Shown here: in pieces, positions 8,704 through 16,271 of the stretch | How positions within the stretch are numbered: position 1 is the stretch's first letter | Layout of the letters: each line of letters starts with the position of its first letter | From: Clostridia bacterium | GTDB lineage: Bacteria > Bacillota > Clostridia > Lachnospirales > Lachnospiraceae | Direction of reading: 5' to 3' | Assembly: GCA_910574835.1 (NCBI GenBank) | Contig: CAJTDE010000003.1 | Coordinates: 62,001-126,000, forward strand | Length of the DNA stretch: 64,000 nucleotides | Translations under genes and position numbers: made by a program | Notes under the pieces: generated by a model | The model's input: the letters and a program-made list of their open reading frames with translations, nothing else | Told to the model about the DNA's origin: nothing | Database searches by the model: none

Positions 8704-10206
8704 TTATGATTCTGCAGTTTTTTTCTTAGATATCCAATCACTGATAAAAGGCCATAAAGTGGCAAACAGGCACAAGATGATCAAAAGAATGGAAATCGGA
8801 GTGGAAAACAGCATTTTCACAGAGCTGCCGGAAAGCATCAGGGTTCTGCGCAGATTGGTTTCGCACATTTTCCCCAATAGAAGTCCCAGAATCAGGGGAC
8901 CTAAGGGATAATCGTATTTGCGGAAGAAGAACCCTGCGATTCCGGCGATAAACATGATAATTACATCCATAAAGTTCCGGTTCATGGAATAAGCGCCAAT
9001 GCTGCAGATCATAAGGACCGCCATCTGAATATACTGATTTTTGATACTCAGAAGCTTAATGCATGCCTTGGCCGACAAGAGGCCGACAGGCAGAATCAGG
9101 AGATTAGCCACAATCATAATGATGTAAAGTCTGCACACAAAGTCGGCGCTGTTGTTAAGGAGTGTCGGTCCGGTAACCATACCATACATCGTAAGAGCGC
9201 CAAGGAGAACAGCCGTGTTGCCGTCTCCCGGGATGCCAAGGGCCAGCGCAGTGGTGAGAGCTCCGCCGATGGAAGCATTATTGGAGGCACAGGTAGTGGC
9301 AAGGCCTTCCACGGAACCATCGCCGAATTCTTCAGGATGCCGGGAGACACGCTTTGACACATCCCAGGAGATGAGGGCTGAAATATCTCCACCCGTACCA
9401 GGAATAATACCTACAATTACGCCGATAATGGATCCAATGATGCCCGGAACCGCCATCCGTCTGTGCTCTGCTTTGGTAGGGAGCACTCGCTCCCGCTCCT
9501 TCAGTTCCGCGATATCTCTGGGAGCGTCATCTTCTTTTTTGTGCTCAAAAATCTGAAACAGCATTTCTCCTACGCCAAATAGCCCGATCATGACGGGGAT
9601 AAAGGCAATACCGTCCAGAAGAGCTGTATTATTTCCGATGAAACGCTTGCTTCCCAGCAGCGGATCTAGGCCTACCGTGCTTAGAAGCATCCCAAGGATG
9701 CCTACGATCAGTCCTTTTGCCAGGGATGCGTGAGAGATGCTGATCATCATGCAGAGTCCGAAGAGGGCCAGCCAGAAATACTCCGGAGATCCAAAGTTCA
9801 GCGCCAGACGGGCCAGAGGTGCACAGGCAATCATCAGAACTATGGTGGAGAACAGGCCGCCGAATACGGAGTACAGGGTGTTGATACCTAGGGCAAAGCC
9901 GGTTTTTCCCCGTCTGGAAATTTTGTATCCGTCAAAGGTTGTAGCAATGGAAGCCGGCGTTCCCGGAGTGTTGATTGCAATGGCAGAAATACCTCCGGAA
10001 AAAATAGCGGAATTGTAAACGCCCAGCAGCATGGCAAAGCCATAAGTGGAATCCAGCTTGAAGGTAAGGGGCGTAATGAGGGAGATAGCCATAACAGAGG
10101 TTAGTCCAGGCAGAGTTCCCACCACCATGCCCACCAGTACGCCAAGAAGTACACAAAGCAGACAGCCAGGTGTAAACACGCTTTGTATTGCTGTTAAATA
10201 ACTCAT
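8704..10206 (-). CDS. tctA: Tripartite tricarboxylate transporter, large permease TctA
   Basis: 500 aa, full length, with about 12 hydrophobic segments. It has the TctA signatures near the N terminus (GMVVGTLPGLTSVMAISLITPLTF) and the duplicated central block GIIPGTGGDISALISWD plus ALGIPGDGNTAVLLGAL. It is the main membrane channel of the importer and works with TctB and the binding protein TctC encoded just upstream. TTT systems import carboxylates such as citrate or sugar acids using an ion gradient. The surrounding catabolic genes point to a sugar acid as substrate. GGTGATTCT precedes the start; spacing to TctB is 50 bp. Confidence 0.95.
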   Translation of the reverse strand: MSYLTAIQSVFTPGCLLCVLLGVLVGMVVGTLPGLTSVMAISLITPLTFKLDSTYGFAMLLGVYNSAIFSGGISAIAINTPGTPASIATTFDGYKISRRGKTGFALGINTLYSVFGGLFSTIVLMIACAPLARLALNFGSPEYFWLALFGLCMMISISHASLAKGLIVGILGMLLSTVGLDPLLGSKRFIGNNTALLDGIAFIPVMIGLFGVGEMLFQIFEHKKEDDAPRDIAELKERERVLPTKAEHRRMAVPGIIGSIIGVIVGIIPGTGGDISALISWDVSKRVSRHPEEFGDGSVEGLATTCASNNASIGGALTTALALGIPGDGNTAVLLGALTMYGMVTGPTLLNNSADFVCRLYIIMIVANLLILPVGLLSAKACIKLLSIKNQYIQMAVLMICSIGAYSMNRNFMDVIIMFIAGIAGFFFRKYDYPLGPLILGLLLGKMCETNLRRTLMLSGSSVKMLFSTPISILLIILCLFATLWPFISDWISKKKTAES

Positions 10207-10256
10207 AGAATCACCTTATAAACCCTTCTCAATCTCATTTTGGTTTTATGGGAAAT

Positions 10257-10718
10257 TTAATAAATATTCAGTCGTACTTTCAGGAAAATTGCGAACATCA
10301 CATAAAGCACACCAGTGACACCTGCCGAGTAGAAAACCGAAAATAACAGTTTCTCTCTGAAAATCATACACTGCAGGAACATAAAGATAAAACCTGCTGC
10401 CAGGAACGGAATAAAGTTCCACAGGACGAGAAACAGCGCCAGATCTGTCAGAATAAGCAGGGTCCGGATACAGCTCTGCCTGCGGTCCCCGTCTGCAAGG
10501 ATCCCTGCAAAGGCTTTTGAGGGTTTTTTGAAGGACTGAATGATAATGATAACAGCCAGAAGCATAATAGCTCCGCAGGCAAGGTTTGGAAAAAGTCTGG
10601 AACCCGGATCTCCGGCAGGGGCTGTTGCTTTCAGGGTGGTGTTGGCAATGTACATGATAATGCCTGCCGCAATTAAGAAAATCAAACCAATGACAGTGTT
10701 TCCATTTGCTTTTTTCAT
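10257..10718 (-). CDS. tctB: Tripartite tricarboxylate transporter, small permease TctB
   Basis: 153 aa from the ATG at 10718 (AAAGG just upstream; an earlier in-frame ATG at 10751 lacks a site). Four hydrophobic segments are visible, with the family-typical GSRLFPNL block (PAGDPGSRLFPNLACGAIM) in the first loop. It is the small membrane subunit that assembles with TctA. Its position between tctC and tctA is the standard order for these systems. Confidence 0.9.
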   Translation of the reverse strand: MKKANGNTVIGLIFLIAAGIIMYIANTTLKATAPAGDPGSRLFPNLACGAIMLLAVIIIIQSFKKPSKAFAGILADGDRRQSCIRTLLILTDLALFLVLWNFIPFLAAGFIFMFLQCMIFREKLLFSVFYSAGVTGVLYVMFAIFLKVRLNIY

Positions 10719-10782
10719 AGGATGCCTTTCTTTTGGGAGAGGGTGCCGCAAAAGAGTTTGCGGCGGCCCTCTGATAAATCAA

Positions 10783-11835
10783 TTATTCCGCAACAATACC
10801 AAGATCTGAAATCAGCTGAGAATAGTAAGTATAGTCGGCAGCAGCCATCTCATAAAACTCCTCCGGGCTGAAATAAGTGCTGTCACAGCCGCGGCCTTCG
10901 CAGAACGCAATGTAATCTTCGTTTTCAAAGGTTGCTTTTAAAGCGTCCTGAAGAATGGTGAGAGAAGCTTCATCTACACCCTGGGGAGCAAGGAAGCCAA
11001 CCCAGCAGATTACATTTGCGTCATAGCCCTGCTCTGCAGCTGTGGGGGAATCCGGAAGTACGGAACTTCTTTCCTCACTGAAAGAAGCGAGGCATTTCAG
11101 ATCGCCGGATTCTACATAGGAAAAGCCTTCGCAGGTACCTACAACAGCCGCGTCAATCTCTTTTCCCAGAAGAGCGGTCATAGCGCCGGTTGCTCCGTCA
11201 TAAGGAACGTGTGTAATCTCAATGTCAGCTTTGTCCGCAAGCACACATGCGCCGATGTGCCAGATGGAGCCGATACCAGAGTTGGCAACCTGAACCTTGC
11301 CCGGATTCTCCTTACAGTAATTTACGAAATCCTCCAGAGTGTCGTAAGGAGCGTCTGCGGGAACATAGAGCGCTGCTGGCCAAGACATTCCGCATCCCAG
11401 AAGAGAAACATCCTCCGGATTCAATTCCGCATAGCCAAGAGCTTCGATCATGGAAAGCTCTACCGGAGCAGTACCGATGGTGTAGCCGTCAGGCTTGGAG
11501 TTCTGCACAAACTGCATACCTACGGAACCGGAACCGCCGGTTTTATTCTCTACGGTTACGGACCAGCCCTGCTGATCCTGCAGTACCTGTGCGACCTGTC
11601 TTGCAAGCGCATCGCTTCCGCCGCCTTCCTTAGCGTGACAGATGATATTTACGGTATCTTCCGGAAAGCTGGCGTCAGAAGCCGGAGTTTCTGCTCCCTG
11701 TTCGGCGGGAGCTTCGGTTTCCTGCTCAGCCGAAGCTGACGGCGTCTCCGGTGAGGAAGAACTGCATGCAGTCAAAGCCAGGGTCAGGGACGCCGCACAT
11801 GTGAGGGAAATAATCTTTGCCAATCTCTTTTTCAT
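10783..11835 (-). CDS. tctC: Tripartite tricarboxylate transporter, substrate-binding lipoprotein TctC
   Basis: 350 aa from the ATG at 11835 with AAGGAG upstream. An N-terminal signal ends in a lipobox (LTACSS), followed by a low-complexity Pro/Glu/Ala linker. The TctC/BugE-like binding domain then begins with VNIICHAKEGGGSDALARQV and carries the conserved NKTGGSGSVG and HVPYDGATGAMTALLG blocks. It is exported, lipid-anchored and captures the substrate outside the membrane. The acidic linker is longer than usual but common in Lachnospiraceae lipoproteins. Confidence 0.93.
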   Translation of the reverse strand: MKKRLAKIISLTCAASLTLALTACSSSSPETPSASAEQETEAPAEQGAETPASDASFPEDTVNIICHAKEGGGSDALARQVAQVLQDQQGWSVTVENKTGGSGSVGMQFVQNSKPDGYTIGTAPVELSMIEALGYAELNPEDVSLLGCGMSWPAALYVPADAPYDTLEDFVNYCKENPGKVQVANSGIGSIWHIGACVLADKADIEITHVPYDGATGAMTALLGKEIDAAVVGTCEGFSYVESGDLKCLASFSEERSSVLPDSPTAAEQGYDANVICWVGFLAPQGVDEASLTILQDALKATFENEDYIAFCEGRGCDSTYFSPEEFYEMAAADYTYYSQLISDLGIVAE

Positions 11836-11886
11836 ACTTTTTCTCCTTTTTCTTTTTATAATCTTTTGCATACGCAAATAAGATTC

Positions 11887-12933
11887 TTACTCCTGGCAGT
11901 GGTAGAACACCAACTGCCTTGCTCCGTGGTTGGCCGCTATGATATCTGCATGGCTGTTGTAGTCATGAACGAGAATCTGTGCCGGAGCCTGTCCGGCATC
12001 AATAATGGTTTTTTCGAACAGTTGTATCCTGCCGTTTTCTGTGGTGCGGAAACGGCGCAGAATCAATTCTTTTTCTCCTCCCCGGCTTCCGGTGATAAGG
12101 GCCGGGCGGCCAAGGAAGCTTCCGCCCCACAGCACATGGCCAAAGTTCAGCTCGTATTCCAGCATCCGTTCATATCCATGTCCCAGATCTTTGAACAGCA
12201 CGGCTTTATTTCCATGAAATCCTTCAATTACAGCCAGTTCCTCCTGGCCGTCTCCGTCCAAATCCCATACCACGATATCGCTTGCGGGAACATCTATCAG
12301 TTGTTCTGTCCTCCAGGCGCCGTTCTGACGATACGAACGGAAAACACCTTCGGCGCCGCCAAAATACAGATCGTCATATCCGTCCGGATTTTCTTTCACA
12401 AACATAGCATGATGCTTGTTGACGCCGTCCTGGATCTGCTCCATAAGAATCTGGGTTTCTCCCCTGTGATAAGCTCCTATTTCCATAGTGCCTGAGGCGG
12501 ACCAGTCCTCAGGCTCCGTTTTGGACTTACAGAGCCTGCCTGCGGCAATATAAGTTCCGTCCGGTTCTCTTAACTGTGCAATCCGGTGGACATAGGGAAC
12601 TTCTGCCACAATTCTGCGCGCCGCCATCTGGTAACCGTCTGCACATTTCCCCAGCTCCACACGAGTAATTTTGGCTGTGGCAGATTGAAAGACGGGATAA
12701 AATTCTTCAATGCAGAACATGGCGTTTTCTTCTGCAGCGTTTACAATGGCCATCACGCCTCCGGGACCGCCTTTTATGGGAAAGGATTCTTTCGTCTTTG
12801 AATTAATCAGATACAGAGGCCCGCCGGGATCTTCCGATGCCGCCCCATAAAAAAGGCCGCCCTCCAACCAAACATCTCCTACTGCATAGAGGCCCGGTAT
12901 TTTGTCCTGTAAAATGGTTTTTTCAATGTTCAT
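11887..12933 (-). CDS. Cytosolic beta-propeller (VCBS/FG-GAP-like) protein, first gene of the sugar-acid operon
   Basis: 348 aa with AGGAGG upstream. No signal peptide or membrane segment is visible. Repeated blade-like segments can be seen (ENPDGYDDLYFGGAEGVFR, then VVWDLDGDGQEELAVIEG, then FLGRPALITG, then HDYNSHADIIAANHG), with the Asp-rich calcium-binding-type loop DLDGDGQEE. This resembles FG-GAP/VCBS propellers, which are normally extracellular. As first gene of a cytoplasmic catabolic operon it could be an enzyme: some uronate-oligomer lyases are seven-bladed cytosolic propellers. No catalytic residue can be named, so the function stays open. Confidence 0.75.
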   Translation of the reverse strand: MNIEKTILQDKIPGLYAVGDVWLEGGLFYGAASEDPGGPLYLINSKTKESFPIKGGPGGVMAIVNAAEENAMFCIEEFYPVFQSATAKITRVELGKCADGYQMAARRIVAEVPYVHRIAQLREPDGTYIAAGRLCKSKTEPEDWSASGTMEIGAYHRGETQILMEQIQDGVNKHHAMFVKENPDGYDDLYFGGAEGVFRSYRQNGAWRTEQLIDVPASDIVVWDLDGDGQEELAVIEGFHGNKAVLFKDLGHGYERMLEYELNFGHVLWGGSFLGRPALITGSRGGEKELILRRFRTTENGRIQLFEKTIIDAGQAPAQILVHDYNSHADIIAANHGARQLVFYHCQE

Positions 12934-12972
12934 AGTGCCTCCTTACATATTTTTTATTCTGTCTCTTCATTT

Positions 12973-13036
12973 GTTCTTATATAAGAACTTCATTTCTTTA
13001 TAGGAACATTATAGCGTTGGAAAGGTATTTTGTAAA
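12973..13036 (-). promoter_or_regulatory. Promoter and palindromic operator of the sugar-acid operon
   Basis: On the minus strand, TTTACA (13031-13036), a 17-bp spacer and a perfect TATAAT (13008-13013) form a near-consensus sigma-A promoter. The transcript would start near 13001. A perfect 16-bp palindrome, GTTCTTATATAAGAAC (12973-12988), lies roughly 13-28 bases into the transcript, with a looser half-match (TTC..GAAC) at 12994-13007. This position suits repression, most simply by the IclR protein encoded at the end of the operon; the binding partner is inferred. Confidence 0.75.
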
Positions 13037-13226
13037 TATTACAATTTACTAAAAATTTTCATAAAATTTTGTTACAAAGTTACAGAAAATTAAAAAGACA
13101 TTAAAACTTCAGAAATTTTTGAGTCCGTAAAGGCTTGTCACTTGCGGCAGTCGCCTACGGTTAGAAGATGTGGATTATCACTTGCTTTTGGTAAAAATAT
13201 TATAGTAAAATAGGGAAATAACTTAG
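13037..13226. other. AT-rich spacer upstream of the sugar-acid operon
   Basis: Very AT-rich sequence with no open frame of note, between the operon promoter and the insertion-sequence remnant. It probably contains upstream promoter sequence and the decayed left end of the IS110 element. Confidence 0.4.
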
Positions 13227-13597
13227 GAGCTTCCTGACGAGTATACAAAGAAACCGCTGGAGTTCAGCAACACAGAGACCGGATTCCGGACATTCAAAGC
13301 ATGGATGGAGGACATAGCGGAGAAATACGGCAAAACTGCCGTAATCCCCGGCATGGAGCCAACAGGCCATTACTGGTTTGCCCTGAGGAAATTCCTGTAG
13401 GATACCGGAATGAAGCCGCGATATCGCTGGTGGGGAAGAATGCAGAGTTTCGGGAGATACACGAGTATTACCGAACAAGGAAAGAGAACCCGCTCAAAAA
13501 GATGCAGTCGGCAGTGGCGGTAGCCTGCAAGATGTTAAGAATATTTTATACGATTCTCACAAAAGGTGTAGAGTATGACCCGGAGAAGCTGCCATAG
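13227..13597 (+). mobile_element. IS110-family transposase remnant
   Basis: From 13230 one frame reads LPDEYTKKPLEFSNTETGF, a central stretch, then VIPGMEPTGHYWFALRKFL and a stop at about 13400; GMEPTGHYW is the hallmark of the IS110 DEDD transposase N-terminal domain. A second frame immediately after (to the stop at 13597) reads AAISLVGKNAEFREIHEYY and NPLKKMQSAVAVACKMLRI, the family's C-terminal region. The roughly 250 residues between these parts are missing and the frame has shifted. The element is dead and marks past insertion next to the hipBA accessory patch. Confidence 0.8.
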
Positions 13598-13731
13598 AAG
13601 GATGGGCATATACAAGGCCATGTAGAGCGAAAACCAAGACGTTCTACTTCGTGTACCCTTCACCCTCTATTTTCGTACCAGATACAGAGAAATGTCCATC
13701 TCCTTGGCTCATTTACCTGAGATATCCATTA

Positions 13732-13780
13732 TGCCGCAAAAGTATTTTGGTACAAGGTTGTACCAAACGCTTTTGCGGCA
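13732..13780. repeat. 49-bp near-perfect hairpin beside hipA
   Basis: Arms at 13732-13755 and 13758-13780 are inverted copies starting TGCCGCAAAAG and ending TTTGGTACAA, with only a short mismatch block in the middle and a two-base loop. It begins 13 bases after the hipA stop but has no T-run on either side, so a simple intrinsic terminator is unlikely. It may be an insertion-sequence end, a repetitive palindrome or a processing stem. Confidence 0.7.
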
Positions 13781-13793
13781 CATGTCTTTTGTG

Positions 13794-15053
13794 TTATTTA
13801 AATGTCATATCAAAGGCCGGAGCCATAGCTTCTATCTCGCCTCTGTTCAAACCGTAGTATTGCGCCAATTTTCTCCAGGAAGTTTCAACCGTATTCTTGA
13901 TTTCTTCTAAATTCTCCAAAGCCTGTTTTTGCGGTATCTCGTATAGTTTCGCCACTGACAGAGCCAGTTCAAAGTCTATCAGATTGTTATCCGTATCAAC
14001 ATTCAAAGACAAAACATCACCATCCGTAGTTGGATTCATATCATACGCCGGAGACAGCTTCCATCCTTCTTTCGATAATATAAAACCGTGATTTCTCAAA
14101 TGGTCATCCGTATTAGACACCGCCATATTGAAAACAATTCTGTGCCAAAGCTCTTGTAGATCTTTTTTCGGTACAGCTCCGTATTTTCTTATTAGGGACG
14201 CCAAATCAAGATAGCCCGACCCATCTGCAGCATTTGCTCCATCATTTTTCCCCAACAAAGTCATTGCTGATGCAAAATGGATTCTCTTCGCTCCTTCTCT
14301 GTCAAATCTTTTTACCAAAAAGGTACTTCCAATCTTCGAAAAGTTTTCTAATTTCGCTTCCGGGACATTAAGTCCGCACAATACTGCAAGATCATGAACT
14401 ACCATTTCCCAAGCCCCGACATTTACATCATCATTTTTTGAAGGAAACTTTGCAATCCACAGGGAACCGTCAGGGGCACTCACAGAAGCTTTCGGCCTCG
14501 CACCTCCCAGGGACGAACCAGGCGCCAGTAACTGCTTAAGCCACTTTTCCTCCATACCATCCTCGTTTTTTTCGAACGCCAGCGAAGCTGATTCCAGCTT
14601 GCGAAGTGTGGTCCACGGAGGTGTTGCCAAGTCTTTATCATTTGATACAAAGGGTCCTTTTTCAGATAAGGCAAACCGGAGGGCGCCCATTCTTGTCTCA
14701 TCATAAACTCCCAGCAAGAAATCTAAGTCTGTTAAACGTTTTGGTTTTCTTTCTTCCTTTTTCGCAAGAATCGCTTCACGGCGTTTCATAAGCAGACGCC
14801 CCCACCTGTCCGGGCAGGAATCTGCAAATACTCCAAACATTGTTTTATCCAATGGAGCATACTGTCTCCCTATATAAAATGATAAATCCGGATCAAAAAC
14901 AAAATTATCCGTTTTATTTGCAAGCCATTCTTCATTATATTCAAAAGAAATAACTTCTCTTCCTTTTCCTCCATCCATATATAAAACTCCGATTTTTTCC
15001 GGATCCGGTCCTGACCAGTTTTCATATACATAGACTTTTTTCATATTCGACAT
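13794..15053 (-). CDS. hipA: HipA-family serine/threonine kinase toxin
   Basis: 419 aa. Kinase features are visible: the phosphorylatable loop PGSSLGGARPK (178-188), ATP-binding lysine in IAKFPS (Lys202), catalytic NTDDHLRNHGF (Asp316, Asn321) and the metal-binding Asp338 in SPAYDMN. HipA toxins phosphorylate a translation component (GltX in E. coli), causing growth arrest, and are neutralised by a HipB antitoxin. It follows the HipB-like gene with a 3-bp gap, the standard order. The start at 15053 has GGAG ten bases upstream; an ATG three codons later is also possible. All key residues are intact, so it is probably active. Confidence 0.92.
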   Translation of the reverse strand: MSNMKKVYVYENWSGPDPEKIGVLYMDGGKGREVISFEYNEEWLANKTDNFVFDPDLSFYIGRQYAPLDKTMFGVFADSCPDRWGRLLMKRREAILAKKEERKPKRLTDLDFLLGVYDETRMGALRFALSEKGPFVSNDKDLATPPWTTLRKLESASLAFEKNEDGMEEKWLKQLLAPGSSLGGARPKASVSAPDGSLWIAKFPSKNDDVNVGAWEMVVHDLAVLCGLNVPEAKLENFSKIGSTFLVKRFDREGAKRIHFASAMTLLGKNDGANAADGSGYLDLASLIRKYGAVPKKDLQELWHRIVFNMAVSNTDDHLRNHGFILSKEGWKLSPAYDMNPTTDGDVLSLNVDTDNNLIDFELALSVAKLYEIPQKQALENLEEIKNTVETSWRKLAQYYGLNRGEIEAMAPAFDMTFK

Positions 15054-15056
15054 ACG

Positions 15057-15374
15057 TTATCTGCTCCTTTTTGCTCGCGCTCGGGTAGGGATGTTCAATT
15101 CCTGAAGTTTCCTTCCGAACTCATCATCTCTGGCAATCTGTTCCAAATCCTTATCCATCCCGCCCAACGCATGCAATACTGCCGCATAGGTTCCGATTGC
15201 TACGGTCGGAGTCCCTTTTTCCACAGCCCACAAGGTAGCCCGACTGATTCCGGCTCTTTCAGCGACTAATTCTGCGGCCAGATTGCGGCGCAGTCTGGCC
15301 TTCTTGATCTGCTCACCCATTATTTCCAATATTCTTTGTGTATCCGGCATAATTGCTGTTGATCTTTTGCTCAT
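15057..15374 (-). CDS. hipB: HipB-like XRE-family antitoxin
   Basis: 105 aa from the ATG at 15374, preceded by AAGGAG; an upstream ATG has no site. A helix-turn-helix of the Cro/CI type lies at about residues 20-75 (IKKARLRRNL, then LVAERAGISRATLWAVEKG). A basic tail ends in RARAKRSR. HipB dimers bind the operator upstream of the pair and neutralise HipA by complex formation. Spacing of 3 bp to hipA supports a two-gene operon. Confidence 0.88.
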   Translation of the reverse strand: MSKRSTAIMPDTQRILEIMGEQIKKARLRRNLAAELVAERAGISRATLWAVEKGTPTVAIGTYAAVLHALGGMDKDLEQIARDDEFGRKLQELNIPTRARAKRSR

Positions 15375-15398
15375 CTTTTCACTCCTTATATTAAATAT

Positions 15399-15420
15399 AA
15401 TAAACAATAATTAGTTTATT
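15399..15420. promoter_or_regulatory. Candidate hipBA operator
   Basis: AATAAAC and GTTTATT form a perfect 7-bp inverted repeat with an 8-bp spacer, about 25 bases upstream of the hipB start, in the AT-rich promoter zone. This is where an autorepressing HipB dimer would be expected to bind. Binding is inferred. Confidence 0.5.
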
Positions 15421-15588
15421 GTCAAATATATTAATCATAAGAGTACCATTTCCAAATTATATCCGGTTTATACATTGATATTTCCATCCACATTTGCATT
15501 AATAAAATTAGAGAAATTTTAAAGATTTCTTTGTTAAACTGGACTATAATATAGATATATTCCATCAATTTTATTCAAAGGAGTTCTT

Positions 15589-16260
15589 ATGCGTATTTTA
15601 TTAGTAGAAGATGACAAAAAGCTTAATGAATCCCTGGCTTTTCAGTTAGAGAAAAATGGATTCCTGGTTGACACCTGCCAGGACGGAGAAGAAGCTCTCT
15701 ATTATATTGAAGAAAATGTTCCTGATTTGATTCTGTTGGACCGAATGCTCCCCTTTATCAGCGGCACGCAAATACTTGATCGGATGCGGCAGGCCCATAA
15801 TGAAACGCCTGTGATTCTTATCACTGCCCTCGGTTCTCTGGACGACAAGGTAACCGGGCTGGATTCCGGTGCGGATGATTATCTGGTAAAGCCCTTTGCT
15901 TTTGAGGAATTGATGGCACGAATCCGCTGCATTACCCGCCGTCCCCGGCATATGACACAGGATGATCAGCTTGTTCTGGGAGATCTAACCTATTCTCCGG
16001 GAGGAAATACCCTTACCGGCCCAGGCGGTTCCTGTAGTATGTCAAAACGGGAAGGCACTCTTTTGGAAACTTTTATGCGCAATTCAGGCCAGACGCTTTC
16101 CCGCTCCCTTTTGCTTACCCGGGTCTGGGGCATGGACAGCGACGTGGAGGAGGGTAATCTGGATAATTACATTCATTTTCTAAGGCGTCGGTTAAAAGCA
16201 GTGGAGAGTTCCGTCCGTCTAACAACCGTCCGGGGTATCGGATACCGAATAGAAGCTTAA
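15589..16260 (+). CDS. OmpR-family response regulator
   Basis: 223 aa. A receiver domain (1-115) has the acidic pocket EDD (7-9), phospho-acceptor Asp51 (LILLDRMLP) and the conserved VKPFAFEEL. A winged-helix DNA-binding domain (about 125-222) ends in TTVRGIGYRIEA. AAGGAG lies before the ATG. It is cotranscribed with the sensor kinase 11 bp downstream. TATAAT at 15545-15550 is a probable -10 element, but its -35 is weak, suggesting activation, perhaps by itself. The stimulus is unknown; no transporter or target operon is adjacent. Confidence 0.93.
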   Translation: MRILLVEDDKKLNESLAFQLEKNGFLVDTCQDGEEALYYIEENVPDLILLDRMLPFISGTQILDRMRQAHNETPVILITALGSLDDKVTGLDSGADDYLVKPFAFEELMARIRCITRRPRHMTQDDQLVLGDLTYSPGGNTLTGPGGSCSMSKREGTLLETFMRNSGQTLSRSLLLTRVWGMDSDVEEGNLDNYIHFLRRRLKAVESSVRLTTVRGIGYRIEA

Positions 16261-16271
16261 AAGGAGTGCTT

